Both the position numbers and the translations under genes were made by a program. From NCBI RefSeq assembly GCF_001442625.1, contig NZ_LMZQ01000042.1, positions 1 to 54,906 of the forward strand: a stretch of 54,906 nucleotides of DNA, given 5' to 3'. The stretch is from Pedobacter ginsenosidimutans. Its GTDB lineage: Bacteria > Bacteroidota > Bacteroidia > Sphingobacteriales > Sphingobacteriaceae. The notes under the pieces are model-generated. The model had not been told where the DNA came from. It searched no databases and saw nothing but the letters and a program-made list of their open reading frames with translations. Positions 25,642 through 35,577 of the stretch are shown piece after piece (within the stretch, counting starts at the first letter, position 1; each line of letters opens with the position of its first letter).

Positions 25642-25780
25642 TTTAAATCATACCATTGTCAGGTGTAAACTCGCAGCAAATCGCCTCCCTGCTCCGTAAT
25701 CTTTAAGTGCAACCTATCTTCTATTTCCAATCTCAATACAAGAAGATAAAAATTAATCATATCGAAAATCTTTAACTTTT

Positions 25781-25812
25781 TTTGGAATATTCAATTTTTA
25801 GCATTTACTTTG
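25781..25812 (+). promoter_or_regulatory. Promoter of the membrane protein/MpaB pair
   Basis: TTTG at 25781-25784, 20-bp spacer, TTACTTTG at 25805-25812 (one mismatch to TAnnTTTG), about 95 bp before the ATG at 25909. Confidence 0.55.
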
Positions 25813-25908
25813 AAACACAAAGCACTTTATAAAACATAGAAATGTGAGGCGATTTATTCCATCAGACTTATAATCACTTGCAAATCACTGTTATTTAATC
25901 AGCAAGCT

Positions 25909-26415
25909 ATGAATACGGAAGAACAAAAATTAAGGTTACACTCCAAAATATACGTCTGCACAATCATTGTAGGATTGGCAATAAGCGGATTAACCGCTTT
26001 TCCGTTAGAAACCGAAATGGCCTATCTGGTTAAACACAGTGCAATTTTACCAGGTAGTCTTCAAATATGGATTGGAGCGGTTTATCAGGCCCTTAAAGCG
26101 ACCAGCCTACACTATCCATTTTTAAGTTATGGCACCGATTGGCTGGCTTTTGCACATATCATGTTGGCGGTGCTTTTTATCGGCCCATTAAAAGATCCTG
26201 TCAAAAACAAATGGGTGATCGAATTTGGTATCATCTGCTGTATCGCGATTATTCCATTGGCCTTAATTGCCGGAAATATCCGTCACATTCCAGTATTTTG
26301 GCAAATGATAGACTGTTCTTTCGGCATCATTGGCATTATCCCGCTGATACTATGCCGCATTAACATCAAAAAAATTGAAATATTAGAAGAGCATTATGGA
26401 TTATGGACTTTGTAG
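25909..26415 (+). CDS. Four-helix membrane protein of unknown function
   Basis: A 168-residue protein with hydrophobic segments at about 14-32, 82-98, 108-124 and 134-150. A conserved-looking periplasmic loop (YGTDWLAFAHIML) contains Asp, His and Trp. The family resembles uncharacterised Bacteroidota membrane proteins. Its stop codon lies inside the next gene (13-bp overlap), so the two proteins are probably made together and may cooperate. Confidence 0.75.
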   Translation: MNTEEQKLRLHSKIYVCTIIVGLAISGLTAFPLETEMAYLVKHSAILPGSLQIWIGAVYQALKATSLHYPFLSYGTDWLAFAHIMLAVLFIGPLKDPVKNKWVIEFGIICCIAIIPLALIAGNIRHIPVFWQMIDCSFGIIGIIPLILCRINIKKIEILEEHYGLWTL

Positions 26416-27158
26416 ACAAACATTCTATCGTAAGGAAAATATGGGGCAATACAGATGTTGTTCTTTTTATTTTTGCTGGCGCAGCAGCAGAATTTAGCCT
26501 GAATAAAGCTGTTGATTGGTTGTATTTTACCGGCAAACTGCCTAAAGATCCACTGGGAAGATTGTTTTCTACTGTTGCCTATGCGCAAAAAATCGTATTT
26601 TCTACTGTAACTGAAGCCAATGCAGCGATAGATCAGATTACTATGATCCATCAGCATGTTGAAGCTGGAAGAAACACTAAAATTCCAGACTGGGCCTATA
26701 GAGATGTATTATTCATGCTGATTGATTATTCCATCCGCGCCTTCGAAGTGCTGGAAAGAAAACTCACTTTAGCAGAAAAAGAGGAAATATTTACCACTTT
26801 CTATCAAGTTGGATATCGCATGGAAATAAACGGACTTCCTATTAATTTTGTGGCCTGGCAAATGATGCATGAACAACAGCTACAGGAAAATTTAATTTAT
26901 AGCTGCTTTTCTCATGATCTTTATGATCAGTACAAAAAACATCTGGGTGCGCTGAGGTATTTACTAATGCGAAAAATACAAGCACTCATCGTTCCAGTTA
27001 AAGTGAATGAATTACTTAAACTGGGGGAAGGAAAACCCATTAAACCAATACTTACTTTATACAAAATAAGCAGGAAACTGAAGCTGAATAAACCATTAAG
27101 AAATTTAATTCTCCCGGCAGCTTACAAGGCACAGATTTTGAGCCTCGAAGCTTTTTAA
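26403..27158 (+). CDS. Oxygenase MpaB/DUF2236-family protein
   Basis: A 251-residue protein similar to the DUF2236 family that includes MpaB and latex-clearing proteins, some of which are b-type haem oxygenases. Features are WGNTDVVLFIFAGAAAEF near the start, DPLGRLFSTVAYAQKIVFST (residues 46-65) and the conserved IHQHVEAG near residue 85, whose His residues may bind haem. The C-terminal part is helical and basic. The ATG overlaps the previous gene. No substrate can be assigned. Confidence 0.75.
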   Translation: MDFVDKHSIVRKIWGNTDVVLFIFAGAAAEFSLNKAVDWLYFTGKLPKDPLGRLFSTVAYAQKIVFSTVTEANAAIDQITMIHQHVEAGRNTKIPDWAYRDVLFMLIDYSIRAFEVLERKLTLAEKEEIFTTFYQVGYRMEINGLPINFVAWQMMHEQQLQENLIYSCFSHDLYDQYKKHLGALRYLLMRKIQALIVPVKVNELLKLGEGKPIKPILTLYKISRKLKLNKPLRNLILPAAYKAQILSLEAF

Positions 27159-27165
27159 TAGCAAA

Positions 27166-27261
27166 AAGAAGTTGTATACGCAAATGTAGTTTTGTCATCC
27201 TGTCCAAAGGAGTCCTTTGGACAGCATTTGAGGTGAAATCGCCATTATGATACAACTTCTT
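27166..27261. repeat. Inverted-repeat element, copy 1
   Basis: A 96-bp element bounded by perfect 12-bp arms AAGAAGTTGTAT (27166-27177) and ATACAACTTCTT (27250-27261). Inside is TTTGTCATCCTG, a CTGTCCAAAGG hairpin and CAGCATTTGAGGTGAAATCGCC split over the right part. It shares its ends and inner blocks with the element at 51073-51210. Confidence 0.7.
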
Positions 27262-27272
27262 ATTTTATTTTT

Positions 27273-29006
27273 CTATTTCCAATCAAATGGCAGATACCAG
27301 TTGGCCGGATCCATTAATTTTTGTCTGGTTAGGCTTGCATTAGGATTACCTGCTTTTAACAGCTTTTGGTAAATCCGATCTGCTAAAAAGGCCGGATTGT
27401 TCTGTCTGCGGGCAATACGGACCAAGTCAGGCCAGCGGTTACCTTCAAAAGCAAGCTCCAATGCGGCCTCATCAATTAATTTGCCTTCTAAGCCAACCTT
27501 ATCCGTCTGGTAACTTACATCGATGGAATTTACTACTGCCCTGCCTCTAATGCCACAGTTACGGTACCAGGTACCTGAAACATCGTTATTTTTTCTGGCA
27601 TCGAAATAATAAGGTGAAGTTTGCGGATAAGGTGTAATCATGGTATTTAACTCTGCGACGGAAACAGGTGCCTGGACACCAGCTGTAAACGTGCCTACGT
27701 AATAAGTGTTTCTAATACCTGTGTTTAGCAATGCCCAGCCTAATTTGGTCTGTCCATCTCTATTGGCTGCCTCCGAAAAACGAAGGTGCAACAAAGGTGC
27801 CCTGTAAATGCCCCACTTACCGCCATTGTCTGTTAGTTTGGTAATTTCATCGCCCATGGCAGAAGCATTGAACGATAATTTACTTCTTGGATCGAAGGGA
27901 ATACCACCATAGGTAATTTGGCTGTTCCAAAGATCTTTTATGGCTTGTGATGGCTTAATCTGATAACTTTTTAGCGGTGAACACAAATCAATCATTGGGT
28001 TTACAGGCTTAAATGCTGTATTGTAAGGCATAGACCAAAACCATTCTGAACTCCACGCACTTGATGTTGTTGGCAAGCCAAAAATAGCCCTCCAGCCTGC
28101 ATCTAAACTATTAATTAAACTGGTAGGATCTTGTCCACTTCTGCTAAATAAGATGGCCAAATTAGCATAGGCAGGATCTCCGGAGTTATTGATCTTATAA
28201 AAATTAAACCTGAAGTTATCATTCCCGTTATTGTTTTCGGCATTCATCAGCTTGGCATAATTTTCTGCCGCTTTAATGTAATTTCCCTTCCACAAATAAA
28301 GATCGCCTAACAGAAAGGCTTTAGAAGCAAACAATTTTTGGGTACTGTTAGCATCAATGGTAACCAGCAAGGATGTTCCTGTTGGATAAGCATAGGCTTC
28401 CTTATATGGCAGGCTCTCGTTAAAGGCAATTAATTTATCCAGGAGCTGGTCAAATGGTGTTTTCGGATAATTGGCCAAGTTTTTTAAATCATCTACTGTT
28501 TCAATCGCATCAGTAATATAAGGTATGCTGCCATATTGAATGCCTAAATGCAGATAAATCCAACTCCTTAATGTGGCAATATCTGAGTAGCGTTTGTTGT
28601 AATCATCAACACTCATCCGGCGATCATCGACCATCATTTTAAAGTTTTTGAGCACATCGTTACAATTCACAATCACCTGATAATATGGCCTTGGATCAAC
28701 ATATTGGTTGTTTTTTGTTTCGGTATGTGCTGACAGTTCCTGCAAGTCGGCACTTGATTTGGAGGTAACATCCATTAAATCACCACGCAGTTCGTTCTGC
28801 AGGATATACAGTTTTTCCAGTCCCAAAAATTGGCCATAAATACCGATAACCGCTGCATCTGCATCAGATACTGTTTTAAAAGCATTTACACTATCCAATT
28901 TATCTTCGGTTGGTACGTCAAGCATTTTTTTGCAAGACCACGAACCTGCAGATAAAATGCCCAATAGTAAAAGGGATGCGATTTTTTTATTTAAGTTCAT
29001 TTTCAT
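27273..29006 (-). CDS. SusD/RagB lipoprotein, last gene of the FAS1/SusCD operon
   Basis: A 577-residue surface lipoprotein with lipobox SWSC (Cys25). It has SusD marks such as LDVPTEDKLDSVNAFKTVSDAD at the N terminus (residues 29-50), the TPR-like middle (ATLRSWIYLHLGIQYGSIPYI) and LELAFEGNRWPDLVRIARR near the C terminus. It pairs with the SusC encoded 17 bp upstream. The length is somewhat above the usual 500-550 residues. Confidence 0.92.
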   Translation of the reverse strand: MKMNLNKKIASLLLLGILSAGSWSCKKMLDVPTEDKLDSVNAFKTVSDADAAVIGIYGQFLGLEKLYILQNELRGDLMDVTSKSSADLQELSAHTETKNNQYVDPRPYYQVIVNCNDVLKNFKMMVDDRRMSVDDYNKRYSDIATLRSWIYLHLGIQYGSIPYITDAIETVDDLKNLANYPKTPFDQLLDKLIAFNESLPYKEAYAYPTGTSLLVTIDANSTQKLFASKAFLLGDLYLWKGNYIKAAENYAKLMNAENNNGNDNFRFNFYKINNSGDPAYANLAILFSRSGQDPTSLINSLDAGWRAIFGLPTTSSAWSSEWFWSMPYNTAFKPVNPMIDLCSPLKSYQIKPSQAIKDLWNSQITYGGIPFDPRSKLSFNASAMGDEITKLTDNGGKWGIYRAPLLHLRFSEAANRDGQTKLGWALLNTGIRNTYYVGTFTAGVQAPVSVAELNTMITPYPQTSPYYFDARKNNDVSGTWYRNCGIRGRAVVNSIDVSYQTDKVGLEGKLIDEAALELAFEGNRWPDLVRIARRQNNPAFLADRIYQKLLKAGNPNASLTRQKLMDPANWYLPFDWK

Positions 29007-29023
29007 GAGTATATCTTTCTTAA

Positions 29024-32000
29024 TTATAATCCAACTCTAACGCCTAGTTGAAACGACTTGAACTGTGGCTCAAGTGTGGTATCTACACCCTGGCTAAATA
29101 AACTTCCGGAGTTACTAAATTCTGGATCATAGCCTAAATAATTGGTTATAGTAAACAGGTTATTAGCCGTAGCATAAATTTTTGCGTACTTAATGGCTTT
29201 CAGTTTTAAGGGTACATTATAGGTTACATTAACGGTTCTCAAACGTAAATAGGAACCATCTTCTATCCAGCGGTCAGAAAAACGGGCATTCCCTACCGGA
29301 TCGCCATAAGTAGCTTTTGGCACCGATGTAACTTGTCCATCACCTTTCCACCTGTTGCTAATATTTGGTGTTTGGTTGTAATAAGTACTTCCAGATTCTA
29401 GCTGTGCCCTGGTATAATTATAAACGTCGTTACCGCTAACAAAAGTGATTAAAGCATCTAAACTCCAGTTTTTGTAAGTGAAAGTGTTATTAAAACTCCC
29501 AAACAAATTCGGATTAGGATTACCAATAATAGTGCGGTCGGCATCGTCAATTATTTTATCGCCATTGCTATCGGTAAACCTTACATCGCCACCTGTAAAT
29601 GGCACCAGTGCTCCTAAACTGTTGCGACTAGATAAACCTGAGGCAGCGGCCTCCGCATTGGTTGCAAAAACACCATTGGTTTTATAACCGTAAAACTGAT
29701 TGGCTGACTGACCAACCTGGCTGATATAAGCACCACCTGCATAACTGGTTATAACTGAATTTCCACCAGGTAAACTAGTAATTTTATTGGTTGACGTACC
29801 GATGGTTAAACCCGCATCCCATTTTAATTTTTCATTTAGAATCCGACCGTTTAAGGCTAAATCTAAACCATTTGTCTGCATGCCACCATTATTGTTGATA
29901 AAAGAAGCAGTACCCGTAACAACACTCAGCAATTGATAGCTTAACATATTTTTGGTGCTGTTTCTCCAATAATCTAAACTGATGCTTAGGCGTTCGCTAA
30001 AAAAGGAACCATCAATACCAGTATTAAACTTGCGAACGGTTTCCCATTGTAGATTGGGGTTAGCAAAATTGCCGGTTACGATACCTCTGATGCCCAATAC
30101 ATTTTGAGAGGTATAATATTTCCTGGCGGTATAATTCCCTACGTCATCATTTCCAACCAAACCATAGCTCATTCTTAATTTCAAAAGGTCAACGCGGTGT
30201 AAATTGCGCATAAATTTCTCTGAAGAGATTACCCAGGCAGCACCAACGGCCGGTAAAACGGCATAACGGCTTCCATTAATCCTCAAACCATCATCGAAGT
30301 TTAAGAAACCCTGATCGGCCTTTGCACCAAAACGTGAAGAACCGTCAACAGCCATCGAAAAATTAACGAGGTATTTATCAGCGTAGCTATAATTAGCAGA
30401 CAGATAATTGTTTAGCGTACGCCATTTCCCAATATCACCACCAAATGTTCTAAAAGCAGCATTACTGTTCCCAATGCTGATCAATTCATCTGTTGCAGAA
30501 TTAAAACCCAACGCATAATCCTGTTCGCTTTCGCTCTGTGAATAGCGTGTACCAACAATTGCATGTAATTTACTATATGAACCGAAAGATTGATCGTAAG
30601 TTAAGCGCAGATCGTTAAACACATTAAAAAACCTGCCTACCTGTGTACCTAAACGACTATCGCCTACATAATTGGAAAGCGTATCGTTGGTTACCCCTTT
30701 TCTTGGAATAAAAAGTGTTTCCTGTGTTTTATCGTAAGTTACACCACTTAGGTTAGATAGTTTAAAGTTTTTATTGAAAGTAAAATCGAAATTGATGTTT
30801 CCATAAAATCGATAAGCCTTTTTTAAATTTTGTCCTTTCTCGATTAAAGCTCTTGGATTACTCACCTGTAAAGTATCATAATCCGCTAAATTCGGTGAAA
30901 CTGCCCCAGTCGAATTTATTTCATTCTTGGCCATAAAAGGCGATTTAACCAAAGCTAAAAACAGTGGGTTGGTTACCGGAGCAATTCCCTGATCTTTTAA
31001 ACGCTGCTCGGTATAGGTAAATGATAAACTGGTGCTTCCCTGTAGTTTTTTAGTCAGGTTTAAATCACTGTTAAAGCGCGTACTATATTTTAAATTATCG
31101 GTGCTATCAATTACGCCCCTATCTCTGGCATAAGCAGCAGAAAGTGCGTACTTGGCAATATTATCACCTCCGGTTACCTTTAAAAAATAGTTCTGATCGA
31201 AACTGCTTTTTAATACTTCATTCTGCCAATTGGTTTCGTTGTGGTATTTAAAATAATCGGGATTGGTTGGACTATCGTTCATATAAGGTTTTGCGGCAAT
31301 GGCACTATTGCTTAACCCCTGACTTTTTAAAATATCGGAAAGATATAACCTATAATCAGAAGTCCCCATTACAGGTAAGTTTTTAGGTTTGAAATTAAAA
31401 CCTGCGTAACCAGAAAAATCGATATTGGTAGCCAGATCGTGTGCACGGTTAGTGGTAATTAATACGACTCCATTTGCCGCTTTTACCCCATAAGTTGCTG
31501 CCGAAGCTGCATCTTTAATAATACTGATGTTTTCAATATCCCGAACATCGATAAATTGAAGCGGGTTGTTAACATGACCTTTAATGAGCGATGTACCGTA
31601 ATTATTAGCATCGAAAATCATCCCATCAACCACATATAAAGGCTGATTTGTAGCGTACAAAGAGTTAAACCCTCTGATGAGCACATCGGCGCCTACTCCG
31701 GGCGTTCCTGAGCGCCTGGTAACTTTAACCCCTGCGGCCCTGCCCTGAACATAACTCATTACACTTTCAGAATTACTGGCCCAGTTACCTTGCAAACTCA
31801 CATTACTGATGGCGGGTATTGCCCTTGCCTGAGAAATTGTGCCTGTTGGTGTAACTACCTCATTGTAAACAGAAGTAAATGATAACGGGTAAAGTTTGGT
31901 TCTGATCTCTTTGTCTTTGTAAACTGGTAGTACCTTGGTTTGGAAACCATTACCCGAAATAATAATACTAGCCTTGTAATCAGGTACCACTACGGTAAAT

Positions 32001-32284
32001 CTTCCTTTTTCGTCGGTAATGGCGGCGTTAAAACCAGTAACTGTAATATTAATCCCCACTAAAGGCTTGTTGGTATTCCCATCGAGCACAATTCCCCTTA
32101 TTTTTTCACCCTTAACTGCGCGGGCCTTTACTTTTATGGTAGTGGTATCTGTTTCGGTTTTCATCGAATCTACTTCCTGTGCCTGTGCGGCTAAGCCAAA
32201 CACCAGTAAGCAAAGCAATATGCCCCAAACTTTTTTTATCGTTGTAAAATTATACATAGTATTTTTTTTGAAAGCAAGATTCAT
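29024..32284 (-). CDS. SusC/RagA TonB-dependent receptor (second of the operon)
   Basis: A receptor of up to 1086 residues without an STN domain. It has a signal peptide (ILLCLLVFGLAAQA), a carboxypeptidase-like domain (about 55-130, IRGIVLDGNTNKPLVGINI), a plug with NISIIKDAASAATYGVKAANG and a barrel ending LGVRVGL. Two starts are possible: ATG at 32284, two bases after the FAS1 stop, or ATG at 32257, which gives a more normal signal peptide; I favour 32257. The plug differs from the other two SusC proteins, so its ligand probably differs too. Confidence 0.92.
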   Translation of the reverse strand: MNLAFKKNTMYNFTTIKKVWGILLCLLVFGLAAQAQEVDSMKTETDTTTIKVKARAVKGEKIRGIVLDGNTNKPLVGINITVTGFNAAITDEKGRFTVVVPDYKASIIISGNGFQTKVLPVYKDKEIRTKLYPLSFTSVYNEVVTPTGTISQARAIPAISNVSLQGNWASNSESVMSYVQGRAAGVKVTRRSGTPGVGADVLIRGFNSLYATNQPLYVVDGMIFDANNYGTSLIKGHVNNPLQFIDVRDIENISIIKDAASAATYGVKAANGVVLITTNRAHDLATNIDFSGYAGFNFKPKNLPVMGTSDYRLYLSDILKSQGLSNSAIAAKPYMNDSPTNPDYFKYHNETNWQNEVLKSSFDQNYFLKVTGGDNIAKYALSAAYARDRGVIDSTDNLKYSTRFNSDLNLTKKLQGSTSLSFTYTEQRLKDQGIAPVTNPLFLALVKSPFMAKNEINSTGAVSPNLADYDTLQVSNPRALIEKGQNLKKAYRFYGNINFDFTFNKNFKLSNLSGVTYDKTQETLFIPRKGVTNDTLSNYVGDSRLGTQVGRFFNVFNDLRLTYDQSFGSYSKLHAIVGTRYSQSESEQDYALGFNSATDELISIGNSNAAFRTFGGDIGKWRTLNNYLSANYSYADKYLVNFSMAVDGSSRFGAKADQGFLNFDDGLRINGSRYAVLPAVGAAWVISSEKFMRNLHRVDLLKLRMSYGLVGNDDVGNYTARKYYTSQNVLGIRGIVTGNFANPNLQWETVRKFNTGIDGSFFSERLSISLDYWRNSTKNMLSYQLLSVVTGTASFINNNGGMQTNGLDLALNGRILNEKLKWDAGLTIGTSTNKITSLPGGNSVITSYAGGAYISQVGQSANQFYGYKTNGVFATNAEAAASGLSSRNSLGALVPFTGGDVRFTDSNGDKIIDDADRTIIGNPNPNLFGSFNNTFTYKNWSLDALITFVSGNDVYNYTRAQLESGSTYYNQTPNISNRWKGDGQVTSVPKATYGDPVGNARFSDRWIEDGSYLRLRTVNVTYNVPLKLKAIKYAKIYATANNLFTITNYLGYDPEFSNSGSLFSQGVDTTLEPQFKSFQLGVRVGL

Positions 32285-32286
32285 AA

Positions 32287-33720
32287 TTAAGGTAAAACTG
32301 GTTCGAAGCGGAGATAATCCAATATGAGTGTACTTACATTTACATTCGTACTGTTTGCAGCGGTTAACCTCACCTGAAAATTGCCAAACTGTGCTGGCGT
32401 ATATTCGCCTAAGTAAGTTTCGTTATAGGTTAAGGGATTTACCAGATGGGTATAAAACAAAGTATAACTTACTGTGGCAGGGTTAAAAAAGAAATAACGC
32501 TGCATAAATGCCGCCACCTGCGGATCGCCCGGTAAACCAGAAATGGCTCTTGCGTATACTTTGTATTTTACAACCGGCAAATTGGCTTTAGAATAAAATA
32601 TTCCAAATTCGGCATACTTGTGGTCGTAAACCTCAATGTCGTTAAAAGTTTTTCCTAAGTTATCGAGTTTTGTACGGTATAAAAGTGTTCGTGCAGCGCT
32701 AACAGCCTGTGGTTTTTCACCCTCTATTTTAAATTCAGGTATTTTATCCTTCAAACGGAAAGGAAGCGCATTTACCACATGCACCATCCCATTACTGGCC
32801 CGGTAGGAACGGATAATATTAGCCTTATTGATCGGCACTTTTACCCCTTGTAAAGAAATAAGTGTATCTGGTAACTTTTCAATTGGATAAACGCCTTTTA
32901 TGGTTAAATCTTTAACCAGAAAGTAGGAAGCATTCAAATTCGGATTTACACTTGGGTAATAGGTTGAAAGTTTTGTTGATTCGGCTGTAAAAGCGGCATC
33001 CTGCAATATAAAATAAGTGTATTGCTGACTCTCGTCTCTCAGATCTGCTACATTTACCCAGTACGTATTTCTGGATATCATTGGCGGATTAGGGGCAAAA
33101 ATAGGATTACCTAATGCGTTATATCCAATTACAGTAGCGTTTGCGGTATCGATAACGGTAATTGATAGATTATTAATGTAGTTCTTTTGCAAAGCACCAT
33201 CAGTACTGCTGAGCATATAATCCCAAATATTCTGTTTGGTTGGAACAGCCTGATCTACAGTATACAATACCCCATTTTTCACAAACTGGCCAGCAGCAGA
33301 AACGGTGCCTTCTTCAAATTTAGTGCTGGTAAAAACACCAAACTTATTATTAAGCAATTTCAACCTTGTGGTATCGCCTTCTTTGTTTAATGGGAAAGTA
33401 GATAATGCAATATGGTTGGCAACAAAATCTTTTAATTTTGCAGGATCAGAAACAATTGCTGCATCCAAACTGGCTAAAGCCTGATTGGTTGGTGCCCAAA
33501 CCGTATAATTTTGCGCACCTGCAAGCACCTTATCATAACCTGTAGTTTTAACATAACCGTTAAAAATACTGAGGTTGGCCTGGGCATCGAGCTTTTGCGC
33601 AAGATCTAAGCTGTTATCTACATTGGTAAGTTCGTTATGAAGTTCCAGGTTATCTTTACAGGAATATAAAACTGTACTGATACTGAGCAGAGCAACGTAT
33701 ATTATATATTTTCTAGTCAT
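32287..33720 (-). CDS. FAS1-domain lipoprotein, 477 residues
   Basis: A lipoprotein (VLYSC, Cys21) with a FAS1 fold from about residue 50 (LSIFNGYVKTTGYDKVL, YTVWAPTNQAL) to about 165 (NGVLYTVDQAVP), a second degenerate FAS1 segment with GMVHVVNALPFR near residue 320, and a C-terminal beta-rich domain (about 350-477) ending in LRFEP. Fasciclin domains are adhesive folds. In Sus-type operons such proteins are thought to act on the cell surface as accessory binding proteins; the ligand is unknown. The downstream SusC starts within a few bases. Confidence 0.85.
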   Translation of the reverse strand: MTRKYIIYVALLSISTVLYSCKDNLELHNELTNVDNSLDLAQKLDAQANLSIFNGYVKTTGYDKVLAGAQNYTVWAPTNQALASLDAAIVSDPAKLKDFVANHIALSTFPLNKEGDTTRLKLLNNKFGVFTSTKFEEGTVSAAGQFVKNGVLYTVDQAVPTKQNIWDYMLSSTDGALQKNYINNLSITVIDTANATVIGYNALGNPIFAPNPPMISRNTYWVNVADLRDESQQYTYFILQDAAFTAESTKLSTYYPSVNPNLNASYFLVKDLTIKGVYPIEKLPDTLISLQGVKVPINKANIIRSYRASNGMVHVVNALPFRLKDKIPEFKIEGEKPQAVSAARTLLYRTKLDNLGKTFNDIEVYDHKYAEFGIFYSKANLPVVKYKVYARAISGLPGDPQVAAFMQRYFFFNPATVSYTLFYTHLVNPLTYNETYLGEYTPAQFGNFQVRLTAANSTNVNVSTLILDYLRFEPVLP

Positions 33721-33752
33721 TATTTATATTTTTAGTTCTATGGCTCAATTAG

Positions 33753-35567
33753 TTATGGGCGTTTATAAATCAGGCCCGACGGACTAAATCTTGGATAGTT
33801 CTGATCATCATCAATCGGAATAAAGTGAATCATATCCATATTCATAATTCCGGTTCCATTACCGCGCAGTGTAGTAAACCTAACCCAGTGTTTATCAGTT
33901 GTTTTAATATCTACTACCCCGGCTAATTTCCCGACCATAACCGACCATAAATTATTCTGTGAGATGGGCTGTAAACCATTTACACCATTACTTACCTCGG
34001 CAGTTGTAGCCATATAGCGCTTAAAGCCATTGGTTAACATTAATCCATCTGCTGAAGGCAAAGCAGCATTGGCGGTAGGTACACCAGAACTGGTTAAAGT
34101 TTGGGCAAAATCGACTAAGTTTGGCAATAATTGTTCTTGTGTTGTTCCTACATCAACCCCAACCTGTGTAAGCGGTCCGGAGCCATTATAGGTATAACAG
34201 ATCCAAACTTTGTATTTACCTTTTACCAGCATAGGTGTTCTGATTTCCATCCAGATAGAGCGTGCGGTATTGCTGGTGGTAGGGTTAAATTGAATTACAT
34301 CTCTGTTGGCATAACTCCGGCCATCAGATGCACCGATTGGCGTTGACGACACAGCATAAACAGGTCCAATTGTTCCCGATCTGTAAGCATCGAGCCTGAT
34401 GCCTGCTGTAATCAATTTTCCGTTTTGTAAAAGCTGAATGGTTTGTCCAGGCGCACGCCAGGCCGCCAATAATTTTAATTCCGGCTGATCGCCTATATCG
34501 AAGAAAACACCAGTAGGCACCCTTGGTTTAATTTTGTAAAAACCTTTCGATTCGTGTAAAACCCCATTCGAAGTAGTAACATTACTAAAAGTTCTGTTTA
34601 CTTCTACTCCGGGCTCAATCACACCATTAAACTCATCATCATTTAATAAGATTTTCGTTCCCACTAATTTTGTGGTTATAATTTCACTCGGCACCAATGT
34701 TGCCAAAGAAGGCGAAGAAACGATATCGGGCGTATAACTTGCTCCTGTTGAAATATGGTAAGCTACATACATCCACAAACTATCAGTATGGCTTTTCGGA
34801 TTACCTGTTTTTGAAAGTTTGGCTTTTAAAGCAGCGTAATTATTAAAACCCGCAGCTTGTAATGCCGAATCGGATTCGAGGATTACAGTCTGAAAACGAC
34901 GTGTAGTATCAGGAATTACAGATTGTACATAGTTTAATGAATCGTAAAAACCAGTTTCTTTTAAGGCTTGCGTAAAAATACTATACCTGTTGTTCGTTTC
35001 TATACTTGCTGCCAATGTTTTGGTTGATGGTATTAAAACATGATCGATAACGTGGATAATACCGTTACCTACCCTTACATTAGATTGTGTAATGAGCGCC
35101 TGTTTGTTGATGATAAAACTACTTACACCATCTTTAAAAGTAACACCAGTTTGCAAATACTGACCATAAAGGGTGATCTGGGTTAACTTACCATCGGTAA
35201 ATTTGCCTGTAGCAACGGTATCTGGCAAAACATGGAAACGAACAACGTCTTTCAGTTCTGCAGCTGATAATTGGTCGACTGCTGTTTTATTTAAACTTTT
35301 CAACCAATCGTTAACTGCATTATTATCAGGAGTAAACATGGTGTATTTACCATATGCTGCCAAATAACCTTTTGTACCCGATCTTTCTAAAATTTGGGTA
35401 AACAGAGAAAATTTTTCTGGATTTTTCTCCAAAAATCCGGTAATGTTTACATCATCAGTAGTACTTAATGTTAAACTTTCTCTTTTACAGGCATTAATCA
35501 CGAAAATTATAAATGCGCTGAGTATAACCAAATAGGTAATGTTTCGGATGTCTAATTTCACTTTCAT
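33753..35567 (-). CDS. FAS1-domain lipoprotein, 604 residues
   Basis: A lipoprotein with lipobox VINAC. FAS1 domain 1 lies at about 35-175 (FSLFTQILERSGTKGYL, YTMFTPDNNAV, GNGIIHVIDHVLIP), FAS1 domain 2 at about 180-345 (YSIFTQALKETGFYDSL, NGVLHESKGFYKI), and a beta-rich C-terminal domain at about 350-604 (KGKYKVWICYTYNG, MDMIHFIP) like the one in its downstream neighbour. The frame is open upstream to 35720 inside the SusD gene, but the ATG at 35567 gives the signal peptide and leaves a 10-bp gap after SusD. Confidence 0.85.
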   Translation of the reverse strand: MKVKLDIRNITYLVILSAFIIFVINACKRESLTLSTTDDVNITGFLEKNPEKFSLFTQILERSGTKGYLAAYGKYTMFTPDNNAVNDWLKSLNKTAVDQLSAAELKDVVRFHVLPDTVATGKFTDGKLTQITLYGQYLQTGVTFKDGVSSFIINKQALITQSNVRVGNGIIHVIDHVLIPSTKTLAASIETNNRYSIFTQALKETGFYDSLNYVQSVIPDTTRRFQTVILESDSALQAAGFNNYAALKAKLSKTGNPKSHTDSLWMYVAYHISTGASYTPDIVSSPSLATLVPSEIITTKLVGTKILLNDDEFNGVIEPGVEVNRTFSNVTTSNGVLHESKGFYKIKPRVPTGVFFDIGDQPELKLLAAWRAPGQTIQLLQNGKLITAGIRLDAYRSGTIGPVYAVSSTPIGASDGRSYANRDVIQFNPTTSNTARSIWMEIRTPMLVKGKYKVWICYTYNGSGPLTQVGVDVGTTQEQLLPNLVDFAQTLTSSGVPTANAALPSADGLMLTNGFKRYMATTAEVSNGVNGLQPISQNNLWSVMVGKLAGVVDIKTTDKHWVRFTTLRGNGTGIMNMDMIHFIPIDDDQNYPRFSPSGLIYKRP

Positions 35568-35577
35568 ATCACTTATT

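Noticed and set aside
25659..25760. 33-residue minus-strand ORF (starts MINFYLL)
   Set aside because: Protein-like composition, but very short, with no promoter and overlapping the spacer next to the candidate small RNA; not enough support.
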